Source: Chrysemys picta bellii (taxonomy: Eukaryota; Chordata; Testudines; Emydidae). Taken from it: a stretch of 64,000 nucleotides of DNA. Made by a program: the position numbers and the translations under genes. Below the pieces are notes generated by a model that worked only from the letters and a program-made list of their open reading frames with translations, did not search any database and was not told the DNA's origin. Shown piece after piece: positions 40,722 through 51,569 of the stretch. Numbering within the stretch: position 1 is the stretch's first letter; every line of letters starts with the position of its first letter. The stretch covers positions 21,252,824 to 21,316,823 of the forward strand of contig NC_088801.1 in assembly GCF_011386835.1 (NCBI RefSeq), given 5' to 3'.

Positions 40722-41150
40722 GCAGCGGAGAAGTAAGGATGGCATGGTATGGTATTGCTACCCTTACTTCTGCGCTGCTGCCTGCAGAGCTGGGCTCTAG
40801 GTCAGCAGCTGCCACTCTTCGGCCACCCAGCTCTTAAGGCTGCAGCACAGAAGTAAGGATGCCATGATATGGTATTGCCCTCACTTCTGCACTGCTGCTG
40901 GCAGAGTGCCACCTTTAGAGCTGGATACCTGGCAAACAGCTGCCACTCTGAAGGCATCACAGAAATAAGGGTGGCAATACTGTGCCCCCCTTTGGGTCAG
41001 GACACCCAATTTGAGAAACACCGGTCCCGTCCCTCCCCCCATGTAGTGTAGGGTAAAAGCACACAAAAGACCAGATTTCATGGGGGGAGACCAGATTTCA
41101 CGGTCCGTGATGTATTTTTCATGGCCATGAATTTGGTAGGGTCCTAGTCA
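40722..41150. repeat. Non-autonomous DNA element with internal 112-120 bp tandem units
   Basis: GCAGCGGAGAAGTAAGGATG at 40,722 recurs as GCAGCACAGAAGTAAGGATG at 40,842 and in shortened form at 40,954. The right part, CACGGTCCGTGATGTATTTT and CATGGCCATGAATTTGGTAG up to about 41,145, resembles the right part of the MITE at 57,374-57,868 (repeated GTGA/TCACGG phrases). Left end not determined. No coding. Confidence 0.6.
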
Positions 41151-41458
41151 TATGGTATGAGGGTTATATTACAAAGCGTAATATATTTGAGCTTACCATG
41201 GAGAGATGCCAATCTCTTTCATTGAGGCAATACTTCCCAATTTTGACCCCACACCTTTGCCAAAGAAAACCAAATCTGTCTGAAATTCAGATTATAGGTC
41301 AGGTAGAATTTTATTTTGTACTAAAAAGCTGGAAAAAATTCAGACAAGACAGTGTGTGAGCGGGGAACTAAAACATGAGGTACTCACTTTTGGAAAATGT
41401 TCATAACCTTTTTTGGGAAAACACTATTCAAAAATCATTCATGCTGAACTGGAATTTC

Positions 41459-41575
41459 ACAGGAACATAGGAACTGCTGTAATGGATCAACCCAGTGGTC
41501 TATCTAGTCCAGCATGCTTTCTCTAGTAGTGGCCTGTACCAGATGCTCCATATGCTTCAGCAAGAATATTGTCAT
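41459..41575 (-). repeat. CR1 3'-end fragment
   Basis: AGGAACATAGGAACTGCTGT, then GTGGTCTATCTAGTCCAGCA and AGTAGTGGCCTGTACCAGAT on plus; this is the CR1 3' end in reverse orientation, truncated to about 115 bp. Confidence 0.85.
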
Positions 41576-41849
41576 GACTTGATCCAGCCACGCTCCCTAG
41601 ACAGAACCCAGTCTGGTGTGATTGGATCTAACTGCTGAATCCCACATACCTCTAACTCTCCTGAGTCAGGGTAGGCACTCCAAAGCTGACACATCGATAA
41701 GCACATTTTATTCAAAGCGTTTATGGCAATAAGGAAAGGGAATTTTGAAATTTATCTTTCCCTTTCTATAGTAATGATAAATCTAAGGTTTCATCTGTCT
41801 GTTTTCATCAGTGGCCTTGCAGGATGCCTGCTCCACACCCACAGAATGC

Positions 41850-42110
41850 CTGACCCTGATGAGGAGGAGAAGAAAGAAGAGGGACTAGAGAGGACATGTT
41901 CAGCAAGATCCTGCAAGCCAGTGCTGCATCACACCTAGAACAAAGGGCCAACATGGCAGACAGCCTGGAGAAGGAAAGAGCGAACAGGAAAAAGTCCCAG
42001 GAGTCCCAGTAGGAAAAGGAGACAGAAATGCACCAGGACATAATAAATCTTCTCAGGAAAGAAACCCAAATGCTGCAGATCCTGGTTGACCTATAGTTGT
42101 AAAAATCCCA
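41850..42110 (+). pseudogene. Harbinger-associated Myb-like protein, C-terminal remnant
   Basis: Broken plus-strand frame with DEEEKKEEGLE followed in another phase by SLEKERANRKKSQESQ and, after a stop, EKETEMHQDIINLLRKETQM and LQILVDL. This Glu/Lys-rich coiled segment resembles the tail of Myb/SANT-like proteins carried by Harbinger elements. The DNA-binding part itself was not found. Confidence 0.45.
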
Positions 42111-42439
42111 GAGTCCCTTCAGTATTACATGATAGCAGCTCTCTACACCCTCCACCATGCCACATGTGCCCCCCACCATTCCACACCTGAGGACAACAAA
42201 AAAACCAGTTTCACTTACCCTAACCGGTGAGAACCATGGTTGACATATGTATAAGCCACACAAAACTATACTTGTACACTCAAATGGATAGAAGAATTTG
42301 TTTGCTGCCTTTCCAATTGTAAAGTTTTATTCCATTAATTTATGTTAAAAGTTTCTACTGCATTGTTTAATCCTGATCTGATGGTGTCAAAGACTGTGAA
42401 TGGCTATCCAACTACAGAGGCAGTTTCTCCTCCCTTGGT

Positions 42440-42660
42440 GTTCACACCTCAACTGCTAGCAGAGGACCTCACCCTCCCTGACTGAACTAACCTCATTATC
42501 TCCATACTGCTTCTTGCCTGCATATTTATATCTGCCTCTGGAAATTTCCATTACATGCGTCTGACAAAGTGGGCATTCACCCACGAAAGCTTATGCTCCA
42601 ATACATCTGTTAGTCTTAAAGGTGCCACAGGACCCTCTGTTGCATTGGCTATGGCTTTTT
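42440..42660 (+). repeat. Penelope-type repeat with decayed hammerhead-like core, copy 2
   Basis: Begins near CACACCTCAACTGCTAGCAG and includes TGCCTGCATATTTATATCTG, then the core at 42,561-42,590: CTGACAA, stem (GTGGG-CATT-CACCCAC), CGAAAGC, followed by TTATGCTCCAATACATCTGT. The strict hammerhead left box is CTGANGA; the G to A change here looks like CpG decay (CGA to CAA). Inserted between the two Harbinger gene remnants. Confidence 0.65.
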
Positions 42661-43059
42661 TGTATGCTGCTTTTGCCACTCAATAAATTTCTGGTTTTGG
42701 AGAATAAAATTATCTTTATAGTTCACAACTCATACTGCAGAATACACAGCAGTACTCAAATCTGACAGTATTTATAAATGTACGGCAAGCACAAAATAAC
42801 TCATTGGTTCAGGAAAAAACACTTATAAAAGTACAGGCAGCACTACACAATTCCTAGCAGCACGCAAAGCTCCAGGCACAAAGAACAGTCCAGTCCAGAA
42901 CACCACTATGGCTTTCCATTACAGAGCTCTTTTAAATCCTCCCTTAACCACATAGCATCACACTAAGTTCTTTGCTGACTTGGAACAGTTCAAGACAACA
43001 GCTGCTAAACTTCCGCCCTCCAGCCTGGCAGGTGTTCTTCTCTCTTTGCTTCACAGATA

Positions 43060-43620
43060 TTATGCAGGATGCAACAGACAGCTATAATCAGTGGGATATT
43101 TTTCGCACTTAGCTCTAATATAGTGTGTAAACACTGCTAGTGTCCCTTCAATTTGCCAAAAGCACATTCAACACCTGCTGAACTGTAAATGAATCTTTCC
43201 TTTGTGCTGTTAAGGTGGCTGGCAAATGGCTTCATGAGCCAGGGGAACAAGCAGTAGCCTAGGTGGCATAGAATCACTATTGGCATTTCAGTATCATCGA
43301 TGATAATCTACTGTTCAAGATAGACTGTCCCTGCTTGTAGCTTTCTGAACAGTCCTGTGTTCTTAAAGAATGTCATGAACCTGCCCTGATCAGCCCATAG
43401 TGATACCAGGGAAGCATCTCTGGTGATCTACCAACATAAGCATAACCATAGAAAAATAGCCCTTTCTGTTGGCAAGATGGGCTCATACCAAAATAGGGAT
43501 GTGTGCCATTTATCATCCCACCACACTTTGGGAACCCCATTGCTTCAAATCCATCCACTATGTCCTACTACACATTACCAAAAATCACAGTCCTGCATAG
43601 CAGGAGATGATTAACAGCCC
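43060..43620 (-). pseudogene. PIF/Harbinger DDE transposase, decayed
   Basis: Minus-strand translation gives MGFPKCGGMINGTHPYFGM (usual form LGFPNCxGAIDGTH, carrying the first catalytic Asp, here changed to Asn), then a segment near 43,360 reading FFKNTGLFRKLQAGTVYLEQ, a later FPWLMKPF, and near 43,160 AGVECAFGKLKG followed by a CCILHNICE-like end. Order and motifs fit the Harbinger nuclease domain. Several stops and the D-to-N change show it is dead. Confidence 0.85.
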
Positions 43621-44329
43621 TAGATGCATGCATGACAACAGCCCCAACTGTACATTTTCCAACTCCACATCTAGACCTGCTCACAGTAGGGAGGATCCTC
43701 CATGGCCTCCAGAACCTCAGGAGACTACAAAGGGATACCTTCTCCAAGAGATAAGCCTACATTTGTCAATGATCAAAAAATTACTGCATCTTACATATTT
43801 TCTTTACATTGTTTAGTTATTTGGGGTTGGATGCATTAACCACAAATTCATACTATCTGCTGTCAATTTTATTAAAAGCAATGATAATTCATGGAGAAAT
43901 TTTACTTGCCAATGAATTTGTCCAGAAAAAATAACACACTTCTTTTCCCACTAAAAATACCATATTTGCTTGATTTTCGCTCTTGGATCTCAGCTGCCTA
44001 TGAGAAATGCTATAAATCTCCCTAGCTCTCAAAGTTCTTTGTCCCATTGAGGCACTTGCAAACAAGTTTCATTCTGAGAGCAACTACCAGTGCCTCAGTG
44101 CCATGTAGACATTCTATTTAATCTCCTTTATGGGCTACAAGAGGTCAGACTGGAAAATAAAAAATGTGGTGGTACTCTCTGAAGCTTTGCCAAGCACAGA
44201 GTGTCTAAGTGTTTCAGGACTACCCTTTGCTCAAACGTGCTGGTGTACTGGGTCTCTTGCTCGGTCTCTTCTTTTCCTGGGTAGCTTTGAAACTGCTCCT
44301 CCTGAACACCTGAAGAGAGGTTACTTACT

Positions 44330-45550
44330 TTAGAGTAAATGGAGCTCTTTGAGAAACCTTTGTCCAGACAGATCCCTCTGTACATATTTGTGTTTCATTC
44401 ATGGGATCCTGGAATATTTCATACAGCAGAGTCCATTGGGGCTGTGCATGTACCCTGCATACTCTTGCATCACCAACAGTGAGGGTATAAAATGCAGAAA
44501 GGCCTTGCCACTGTTCAACTCCTTCACCAATATAGAATTTTGGGTGAGGATTCTATATCAATGGGGAAGGAGAGTGGGTCTGGGGATCTAAATGGCAAAA
44601 GGCATCTTGAAGAACTCCAGTTATTGTAAATAAGTAACCACTTTCTTGTCCACAAAGATCCCACCGTAGGTGAGTGGATAGTACTTGCCCCTCAAGGGAT
44701 CAATAGGAATCCCTATTTAAATAATGACTGTAAAACAGCCCTATCAAACAAAGCATCTGACCTAGAAGCTGTGACAATGGAGGACTGATTGGTGAATGTA
44801 TGACTCGAACTCCAAGTAGTTGCTCTACAGATTTCAGGGATAAGGATACATCTTAAACAAGCCACTGCTGCTATTTGGACACTAGTGGAATGTATCTTAA
44901 CTCAAGAAGGAACCGGCAATTTATTCAACCAGTAAGAGATTTTAATGCAGTCTGTAACCCATTTAGGAAGCTTTTGAGATGAAAGGGCTTGCCCTTTAGA
45001 TGTTACTGTCAAAAGCCATAAAAAGGCTAGAGGAAAGCCATTGTCCTAGAAATATAAAAGGACATAATTGTACAGACATCTGGTGCGTGGAGCTTGGCCT
45101 CTGCTGGGGAGGCATGAGGTTTAGGGAAAAATACCAGTAGATATATAAGCTGGCTTATATGAATCTATTTTAGTAGGAATTTCAGATGTGGTCTGAGAGT
45201 TACTCTCTCCCAATGAAATATTGAATAAGACAGTGAAGCCATTAAAGTTTGAATTTCACCCATCCTACAAACTGAGGACACTAGTTTTAATAGAAAGGTG
45301 ATACTGAAAACACAATGATATGGGCTCAACGGGAGGGTCCATCAAACATGTAAGTACCATGTTTAAGTCTCAGGTAGGGAAGGGTTCATTAATTATCAGA
45401 AACACATGAATTAGGATTTTTAAAACCCAAGAAATAGTAGGGTAAGAAAAGAAATTCAATGACCATCAGCAGGTGGGTGAGACACCAATATAGCAGCCAG
45501 ATGTACTCTAATAGTGCTAATTGAAAGTCCCACATGTTTGAATGCTAATA
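44330..45550 (-). mobile_element. DIRS retrotransposon, decayed 3' part (copy C)
   Basis: Minus strand. Around 45,552-45,460 the frame reads LAFKHVGLSISTIRVHLAAI, then LVSHPPADGH, matching the N-terminal YLLSIRAQGLAPASVRVHLA region of the recombinase at 52.8-53.7 kb. From 45,450 to 45,250, with stops, it continues as DLNMVLTCLMDPPVEPISLC. The region 44,780-45,060 aligns by eye with the recombinase C-terminal DNA (compare 52,870-53,060), and 44,340-44,640 resembles the element's terminal region. Reading is heavily broken. The high-coordinate end meets a different repeat at about 45,550 (CAGTGGTGTGCACAAGAG). Confidence 0.65.
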
Positions 45551-46640
45551 AGCAGTGGTGTGCACAAGAGGGTGGCAAGCAGGGGCAGAGGACCCCTAAA
45601 TATTCATTTAAATTATGTATTTCGGCTCCATACCCTGACCAAGGCCTGGCCGCTGCTCCAGCCCAGGCCACTGACCACCATTGCTGCAGAAATCAGGGGC
45701 TCTTTGTTGGTATTGATTAGAAGAAGAAGGGGGACTCTGTAAAGGAAATGAATGAAATCTGTTTTGCTTCCTCTTCTGTGCTGTTGTATAGAGACACAGA
45801 GGTTGAAATGTCACTACACAGTCTTTCTGAGAGTAAAGGGTTCTTTTTCTCTGGTGGTAGACTTAGGTGTCCCAGGCAACTTAGACTTCTTGTGTGCTGC
45901 TGTTATAAACAATGTCACAAGTACATGGTGTGAAAAAAAGCACCCCAACCCCTAAGGGGGAACTTGATACCTGTGATCTGCCCTCTTAGATGTGGCTAAT
46001 AAAGATGCAGGAATCTACAAGGTTCAAGAATGGCTTTATTAACAGGCATGGCTAAACAACTTCAGGAAGTCAGGTGTAAAATGTAAAACAATTTGTGAGA
46101 TCTCTCCTGAACTATCTCCAGGGGGATTCTGCCATCCTTTGGAGAAGATCCTGGAAGGCCCTGAAGTCGTCTATAGTAGACATGTTTGATGGATACCTTC
46201 ATCAGGTGAGGATGAGGATATGTGTAGAGGAATAAGTTGATTCTCATATTCCTCTACCAGGTCTTCCTTGCACTCCTATAATACATCCCTCACACTGGCA
46301 CCAGCAACCTTCCACAGCACTCAGAAGCCTGCTATACTTTGAATGCTAAAGACTCCCTAAAGTATGGAGAATTCCCAGATAAGAAAATTTGACCAGTCTC
46401 TACAGTTTCCACTGAGCAGCACAAAGAAGAGTGGGGAAAAAAATCTGTCCCTACACATTATATGGGCATCATAATGGTCTGTAAAACATCAAATATCAGA
46501 TCACGTGTGCAAACCACAGTAATACAAGTATTCACCTCTAAATTCAGTTTGATACCCTTCTAAGAAATGTTCTTTGATTTCCCCCCCTTCCACACTAAAC
46601 ATGTATTAATTACTTGTGTTTATTAATTATATATAGTCAC
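45551..46640. other. Intron with an unclassified repeat
   Basis: Begins with CAGTGGTGTGCACAAGAGGG, possibly the end of a hAT-like element, with a GC-rich stretch to about 45,700. The rest is AT-richer and unassigned. Open frames are short and lack known domains. Confidence 0.35.
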
Positions 46641-46645
46641 ATGTT

Positions 46646-47180
46646 CATAGAATCATAGAATAGTAGGACTGGAATGGACCTTGAGAGGTCACCTAATCGA
46701 ATCCCATGCACTCAAGGCAGGACTAAGTATTATCTAGACAGGGGCGGCTCCAGGCACCAGCGCACCAAGCACGGCCTGCCGGTCGCTGTGAGGGCTGCAG
46801 GCAGGCTTCGGCGGTGTGCCTGTGGGAGGTCCACCGGTCCCGTGGCTTTGGCGGCAATTCAGCAGCGGGTACGCCGAAGGCGCGGGACCAGCGGACCTCC
46901 CGCAGGCATGCCGCTGAAGGCTGCCTCACTGCCATGCTTGGGGCAGCAAAATACATAGAGCCGCCCCTGTATCTAGACCATCTCTGATAGGTGTTTGTCT
47001 AAGCTGCTCCTAGAAATCTCCAGTGATGGAGATTACACAACTTCCCTAGGCAATTCATTCCAGTGCTTAACCACCCTGACAGTTAGGAAGTGTTTCCTAA
47101 TGTTCAACCTAAAATGCTCTTGCTGCAATTAAAGCCCATTGCTTCTTGTCCTAGCCTTAGAAGTAAAGGAGAACATTTTT
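46646..47180 (-). mobile_element. CR1 3' end, interrupted by a hAT MITE
   Basis: CATAGAATCATAGAATAGTA and GGACTGGAATGGACCTTGAG on plus mark the CR1 3' end in reverse orientation. The CR1 sequence continues after 46,978 with GTTTGTCTAAGCTGCTCCTA and AAATCTCCAGTGATGGAGAT, up to about 47,180. The 46,739-46,969 MITE lies inside it, so the CR1 is the older insertion. Confidence 0.85.
46739..46969. mobile_element. hAT-type MITE, 231 bp, with exact 8-bp target duplication
   Basis: Inverted ends CAGGGGCGGCTC and GAGCCGCCCCTG, flanked on both sides by TATCTAGA (46,731-46,738 and 46,970-46,977). An 8-bp duplication is the mark of hAT elements. GC-rich, no transposase. A relative is at 63,509-63,731. 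The overlapping open frames of 94 and 77 codons are composition artefacts. Confidence 0.95.
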
Positions 47181-47448
47181 TTCTCCCTCTTCCTTGTAAA
47201 ATGTTCAAAAATAAGAGTGGGATACAGTTTCTTATTACTTACTTCCACTACCAATTATAGTTTAAAAATGACATTTTAATATTTTTCACTGAGTACTCTG
47301 GTCAATTATATATTTACAGATCGGTTTTCAGGGGGGTCAACCACTGGTAGCTCGCATTGGCTTCAAATGAAGTTGTAGTTACTCAGCAGTTTTGGAAAAA
47401 AAAACAGTCTTTTAATTTAAATATAAAATACAGCTACATAATATTTTA

Positions 47449-48125
<677 letters not shown>

Positions 48126-48129
48126 AAAG

Positions 48130-48260
48130 TGCACAGTCAATGTGAATATAAACAGGCAACACTCTTGAAGAACCACAGATATCATGTCTGAATAGCCCCA
48201 CTTGTGTGGGGATTTGCTAGCAGTCTGTACCTGGGAAACACAGCTGAGGAGTTCCAATTA
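48130..48260. repeat. DIRS-like terminal fragment
   Basis: GGCAACACTCTTGAAGAACC followed by a CCCACTTGTGTGGG phrase resembles the terminal sequence seen at 48,935-49,000 and 51,690-51,745 (ACACTTGAA and CCCACTTGTGGG). A short leftover of that family. Confidence 0.45.
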
Positions 48261-48347
48261 AATAGGGATTATAGAACCACTGTCCCAAAGTGAAAAACTG
48301 ATCTAGAGTACAAGTGGAAATTGTAGTATTGATGAGTAAATTGATGA

Positions 48348-48540
48348 GGAAGGGATAGCTCAGTGGTTTGAGCATTGGCCTGCTAAACCCAGGGTTGCAA
48401 GTTTGATCCTTGAGGGGGCCACTTAGGGATCTGGGGCAAAAATTAGTACTTGGTCCTGCTAGTGAAGGCAGGAGGCTGGACTCGATGACCCTTTGGGGTC
48501 CCTTCCAGCTCTATGAGATAGGTATATCTCCATATATAAA
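48348..48540 (+). mobile_element. CryI-type tRNA-derived SINE
   Basis: Starts AGGAAGGGATAGCTCAGTGG. Internal RNA polymerase III promoter: box A region TAGCTCAGTGGTTTGAGCA (48,356-48,374) and box B GTTTGATCC (48,401-48,409). The tRNA-unrelated part includes GGACTCGATGACCCTTTGGG and CCCTTCCAGCTCTATGAGAT. This is the CryI family known from cryptodiran turtles, so it also supports the host assignment. Confidence 0.92.
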
Positions 48541-49329
48541 TGTGTGTACAGAATTTAAGTGGGAGTTTTCTCTGCAGATTTCTAAGAGAGAAACATTGAC
48601 AGACTTGCTATCAATGCAACCTTACCCTTGTATATTGAGCTCTGAGGAACTAACACCTGGCTACACTATGCCAGGCCTCATTCCACAAAGGCACTACATG
48701 TAAATAGTATTTCCTGATTTTCATAGGCTACAAAACATTTCTTACTTCCTAAATGTTTTAGTCCTACACAAATAAAAATGCCAAGCTCTCTCAACATCCA
48801 GGACATAGTGTTTTCAACTCTCATTTTACCGTGAATCTCATCCAACCCTGCAGAGCACACTTTGTAGCTGGATTTTAGTTTCCAATTTCTCTTTGGAACT
48901 TAATGAATTTTAATACAGAGAAGTTACTTACCAGTAACTGTTGTCCTTCAAGAGTGTCACCTCTGCATAATCCCACTTGTGGGCATAGCACACCCATGCT
49001 TCAAGCTGCAGAAATGTTCTATCAAGCAGCATCCATATTGGGACCAACTGTCCCTCTCCCCCATGGAGGATTCTGATGGTATACCAGGGGAGTGGCCCCA
49101 ACCACCCTTCAGTTCCTTCCCTAACCTTGGAAATCTTTCACTGAGACTCCAAAGAAATGGGAGAGATGAGTGGGGAAGTGTAAATATGCAGGGGCAACAT
49201 TCACCCACAACTACTGTTCTTCTTCTTTGCGCGGTCTTTGCATATTCTCACTTATGGGAGATTACCAAGCAACACAATGCTTTAAGAAGGTGGACTGAGG
49301 ATTTCTAGGTGAAGAAGCACTGGATGAGC

Positions 49330-50100
49330 TCTGGATGACAAAAAGAGTAGTGGAAATGACCATAATTTCATTCTCCATATTAGAACTCAATTAAAGACTT
49401 CTGGTTTTGGTTTTTTGGATCCTTTTGCATATATGTATATATAGAGCTTCAAGCAACAGCTCTGTAAATTCTATACAAGAAGACAGAAGGCCTACAATGT
49501 CTTCAAATTAGTTGAATATTTTTGATATATCCAAGTGAATGAATACCTGGGATTTCAGCCCTACTTACTTAAATTATCCCTTCTAACTACTGATCAATCT
49601 TATACAATCCTACAACTTAACTCTATTTAACATTCAATGATTATATATGACATAACATGTTAGATAAGCATAACCACACAATAAATGAACAATAAACTAA
49701 ACTCATTGGCTACACAAGCAATTGGTTACAGCATATATGGTACCAAACTCTTTATGCATCTAATGCAGGGAATAAAGCCATGGGGAGGTCCAGATTGTTA
49801 AACAGCACACTTGTCTGTGGAAAAGGGAATTAAGAATGTTTGGGAGGAAAATTTGTACTTTGCAAGGCTAGAAGGTCCTGGACATCAGGCACCACATAAA
49901 ATTAATAATTCAACTGTGCAAATTATAAGTGTTATTCCTAGATGGACAGGGAGTCCTAGAGAATTAGTGTATGGCAACAGTATGGGTATTATTGAGAACT
50001 GAACATATAGACAACATTATACTAGTGTTAAGTTGGCAGCAAGGGATAGTGTAAAGATAAAAACTTCATATTGTTAAAGAACGTGGCATAAATGATTCTG
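49330..50100 (+). other. Unassigned DNA upstream of the envelope-like ORF
   Basis: AT-rich; the plus frame 49,811-50,002 and the following broken frame may be earlier, damaged parts of the same protein as 50,104-50,697 (it contains PRWTGSPRELVYGNSMGIIE). No certain motif was found. Confidence 0.3.
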
Positions 50101-50103
50101 TGA

Positions 50104-50697
50104 ATGCTTAATACAAGAGAATGCATCTACCTCAGCGGGAGCATGGGACCAACTATTCACAAAGGAGAAGTGAAAGAGATGGTAAGGCTTGATGATATCA
50201 TGTGTGCACTGGGATACCATCACTTTTCAGTTGGGACAATGACATGCCAGGGCAACCTGGATGAGTTTTGTCTAAACCTCACCTTTTTGACTCAGATTGG
50301 GACTCATGCTTTATGGCTAAGTGTATGGATAGGGGAGAATGTGATGGACAACACTGAATGGGACTCAGAGACTAATCTCTTTGTACCTATACTGCCCATG
50401 TCCATTAACATAACCAATTTAGTAAAGAGAAACATGGAGCAATTGGTGCCCATTACCCACCAGATAGCTGAGCAACAACTAGGGGACAATACTGTACAGG
50501 CTTTGGAAACACTCTGGTGGACCACACCAAAGAAGGTGAGCTTGCACCTCCTGGTGCATACTTTAAGTTTAGTCTTAATCGGAGTTCAAATAATAATGCT
50601 TAGTGTGGTCATAGGAATGTGTTGCTGGATAATAAAATTGAAAAAGCACGCACAGAAAGAGAGAAATATGATGCAAATGGAACAAATGTTAACATAA
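50104..50697 (+). pseudogene. Envelope-like membrane glycoprotein remnant (probable endogenous retrovirus)
   Basis: Open frame of 197 codons. It has two N-glycosylation sequons (NLT and NIT), a Trp-rich stretch (LWLSVWIG), a helical central part and one strong membrane segment near residues 150-175, followed by a short basic and polar tail. A type I membrane protein C-terminus followed by LTR-like DNA fits the end of a retroviral env gene. I could not see the CX6CC motif of gamma- or class I TM proteins and could not assign a genus. The start chosen is the first ATG of the frame; a true N-terminus is absent, so this is only the surviving C-terminal part. Confidence 0.45.
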
Positions 50698-50714
50698 GAG
50701 AAAATGAAAAGGAG

Positions 50715-51210
50715 TGCAATATAGGGCTGGCTTAGCTGACCTGAGCAGGCCCAAGTGAAGACAAGACATACCTGAACAAGTAATTGCTGAACAAACCCAA
50801 ACAAGTAGTTACTGAAACAACTAACTATTGTGGTTATGTTTATAGTAAAACAAAGTAGGCAAAACACCTGAACTAATAAAATTGCCTTATGCAATCTGAA
50901 AAGTGATTGGTCTTTACATAAAAGAAGTATAGATGTTTGTAGTTAGTAAAAATGTCTATAAACTGTGCAGTGTGTGACATGAACTGGAATTCTGATATCT
51001 TGTATCTTAACTTCCAGCATCTAGGTCTGGCCAGCATAGACAAAGAGCTGTTACATGCCGTGACCAAGTACAATAAAGTAACCTGAGTGATGAGCTGAAG
51101 TTTAACAGAGGTTTTTGGATTCCAGAGAACTGGCTAAAGTGTTCTCCCAGAACTGGACAAGGTGTTCTAGATAATACAAGTGGAAAAGGTCTCGGAGGGA
51201 ATCCGAACAC
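50715..51210 (+). repeat. LTR-like sequence after the envelope-like ORF
   Basis: A purine-rich stretch (GAGAAAATGAAAAGGAG, 50,698-50,714) resembles a polypurine tract and is followed by TG. Promoter-like elements follow in order: GATTGG, an inverted CCAAT box, at 50,905; a TATA-like TCTATAAAC at 50,955; and an AATAAA at 51,072. Spacing suits U3-R-U5. The 3' end was not fixed (perhaps near 51,210). No second LTR was found. Confidence 0.45.
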
Positions 51211-51314
51211 CAGGTAAAATCAGGGAGATGGATGTTGCTGAAGCCAGGCACAGAGTCACTTGAGACTAACAGATATCCAAAGTCAATGCTGAACTTACAC
51301 ATGGCCAAACTTAG

Positions 51315-51569
51315 TTGAGCGGACCTAACGACCTCCCACCATCAGTAACAGTGAGTGAGGTGACTCTCCCTTTCCTACAGGTCATTCAGGTGTTGCATGT
51401 GCACGAAGGGTACGATATAGTCTTTAAACTGAAGAAACCTCTACCAACTGTTTACCTAACTAGCTATAAAGAAAATACCCCACAAAGGCAGAATCCAAGA
51501 AAGAAGCTGATGAGAAAAGCACTGAGGACATTGTGTAAGATTCGAACTTGCTGCACCTTCAGCAGTTAA
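51315..51569 (+). other. Unassigned ORF of 84 codons within the inverted-end segment
   Basis: Plus frame, first Met at 51,315, with a lysine-rich C-terminus (PRKKLMRKALRTLCKIR). It could be host DNA or element leader sequence. No domain recognised; coding status doubtful. Confidence 0.2.

Larger units (their letters stand above)
41780..43625. mobile_element. PIF/Harbinger DNA transposon, decayed, two genes
   Basis: A plus-strand remnant of the Myb/SANT-type accessory protein's charged C-terminal part (41,850-42,110) faces a minus-strand DDE transposase remnant (43,620-43,060). Two separate genes are typical of PIF/Harbinger. A Penelope-type repeat has inserted between them (42,440-42,660). 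Terminal inverted repeats and the 3-bp target duplication were not identified, so limits are approximate. Confidence 0.7.

Noticed and set aside
48979..49308. 109-codon plus-strand ORF
   Set aside because: Lies in the DIRS-like inverted terminal region; antisense frame open as well, no protein similarity.
50304..50525. 73-codon minus-strand ORF opposite the envelope-like frame
   Set aside because: Shadow of the plus-strand frame; shorter and without features.
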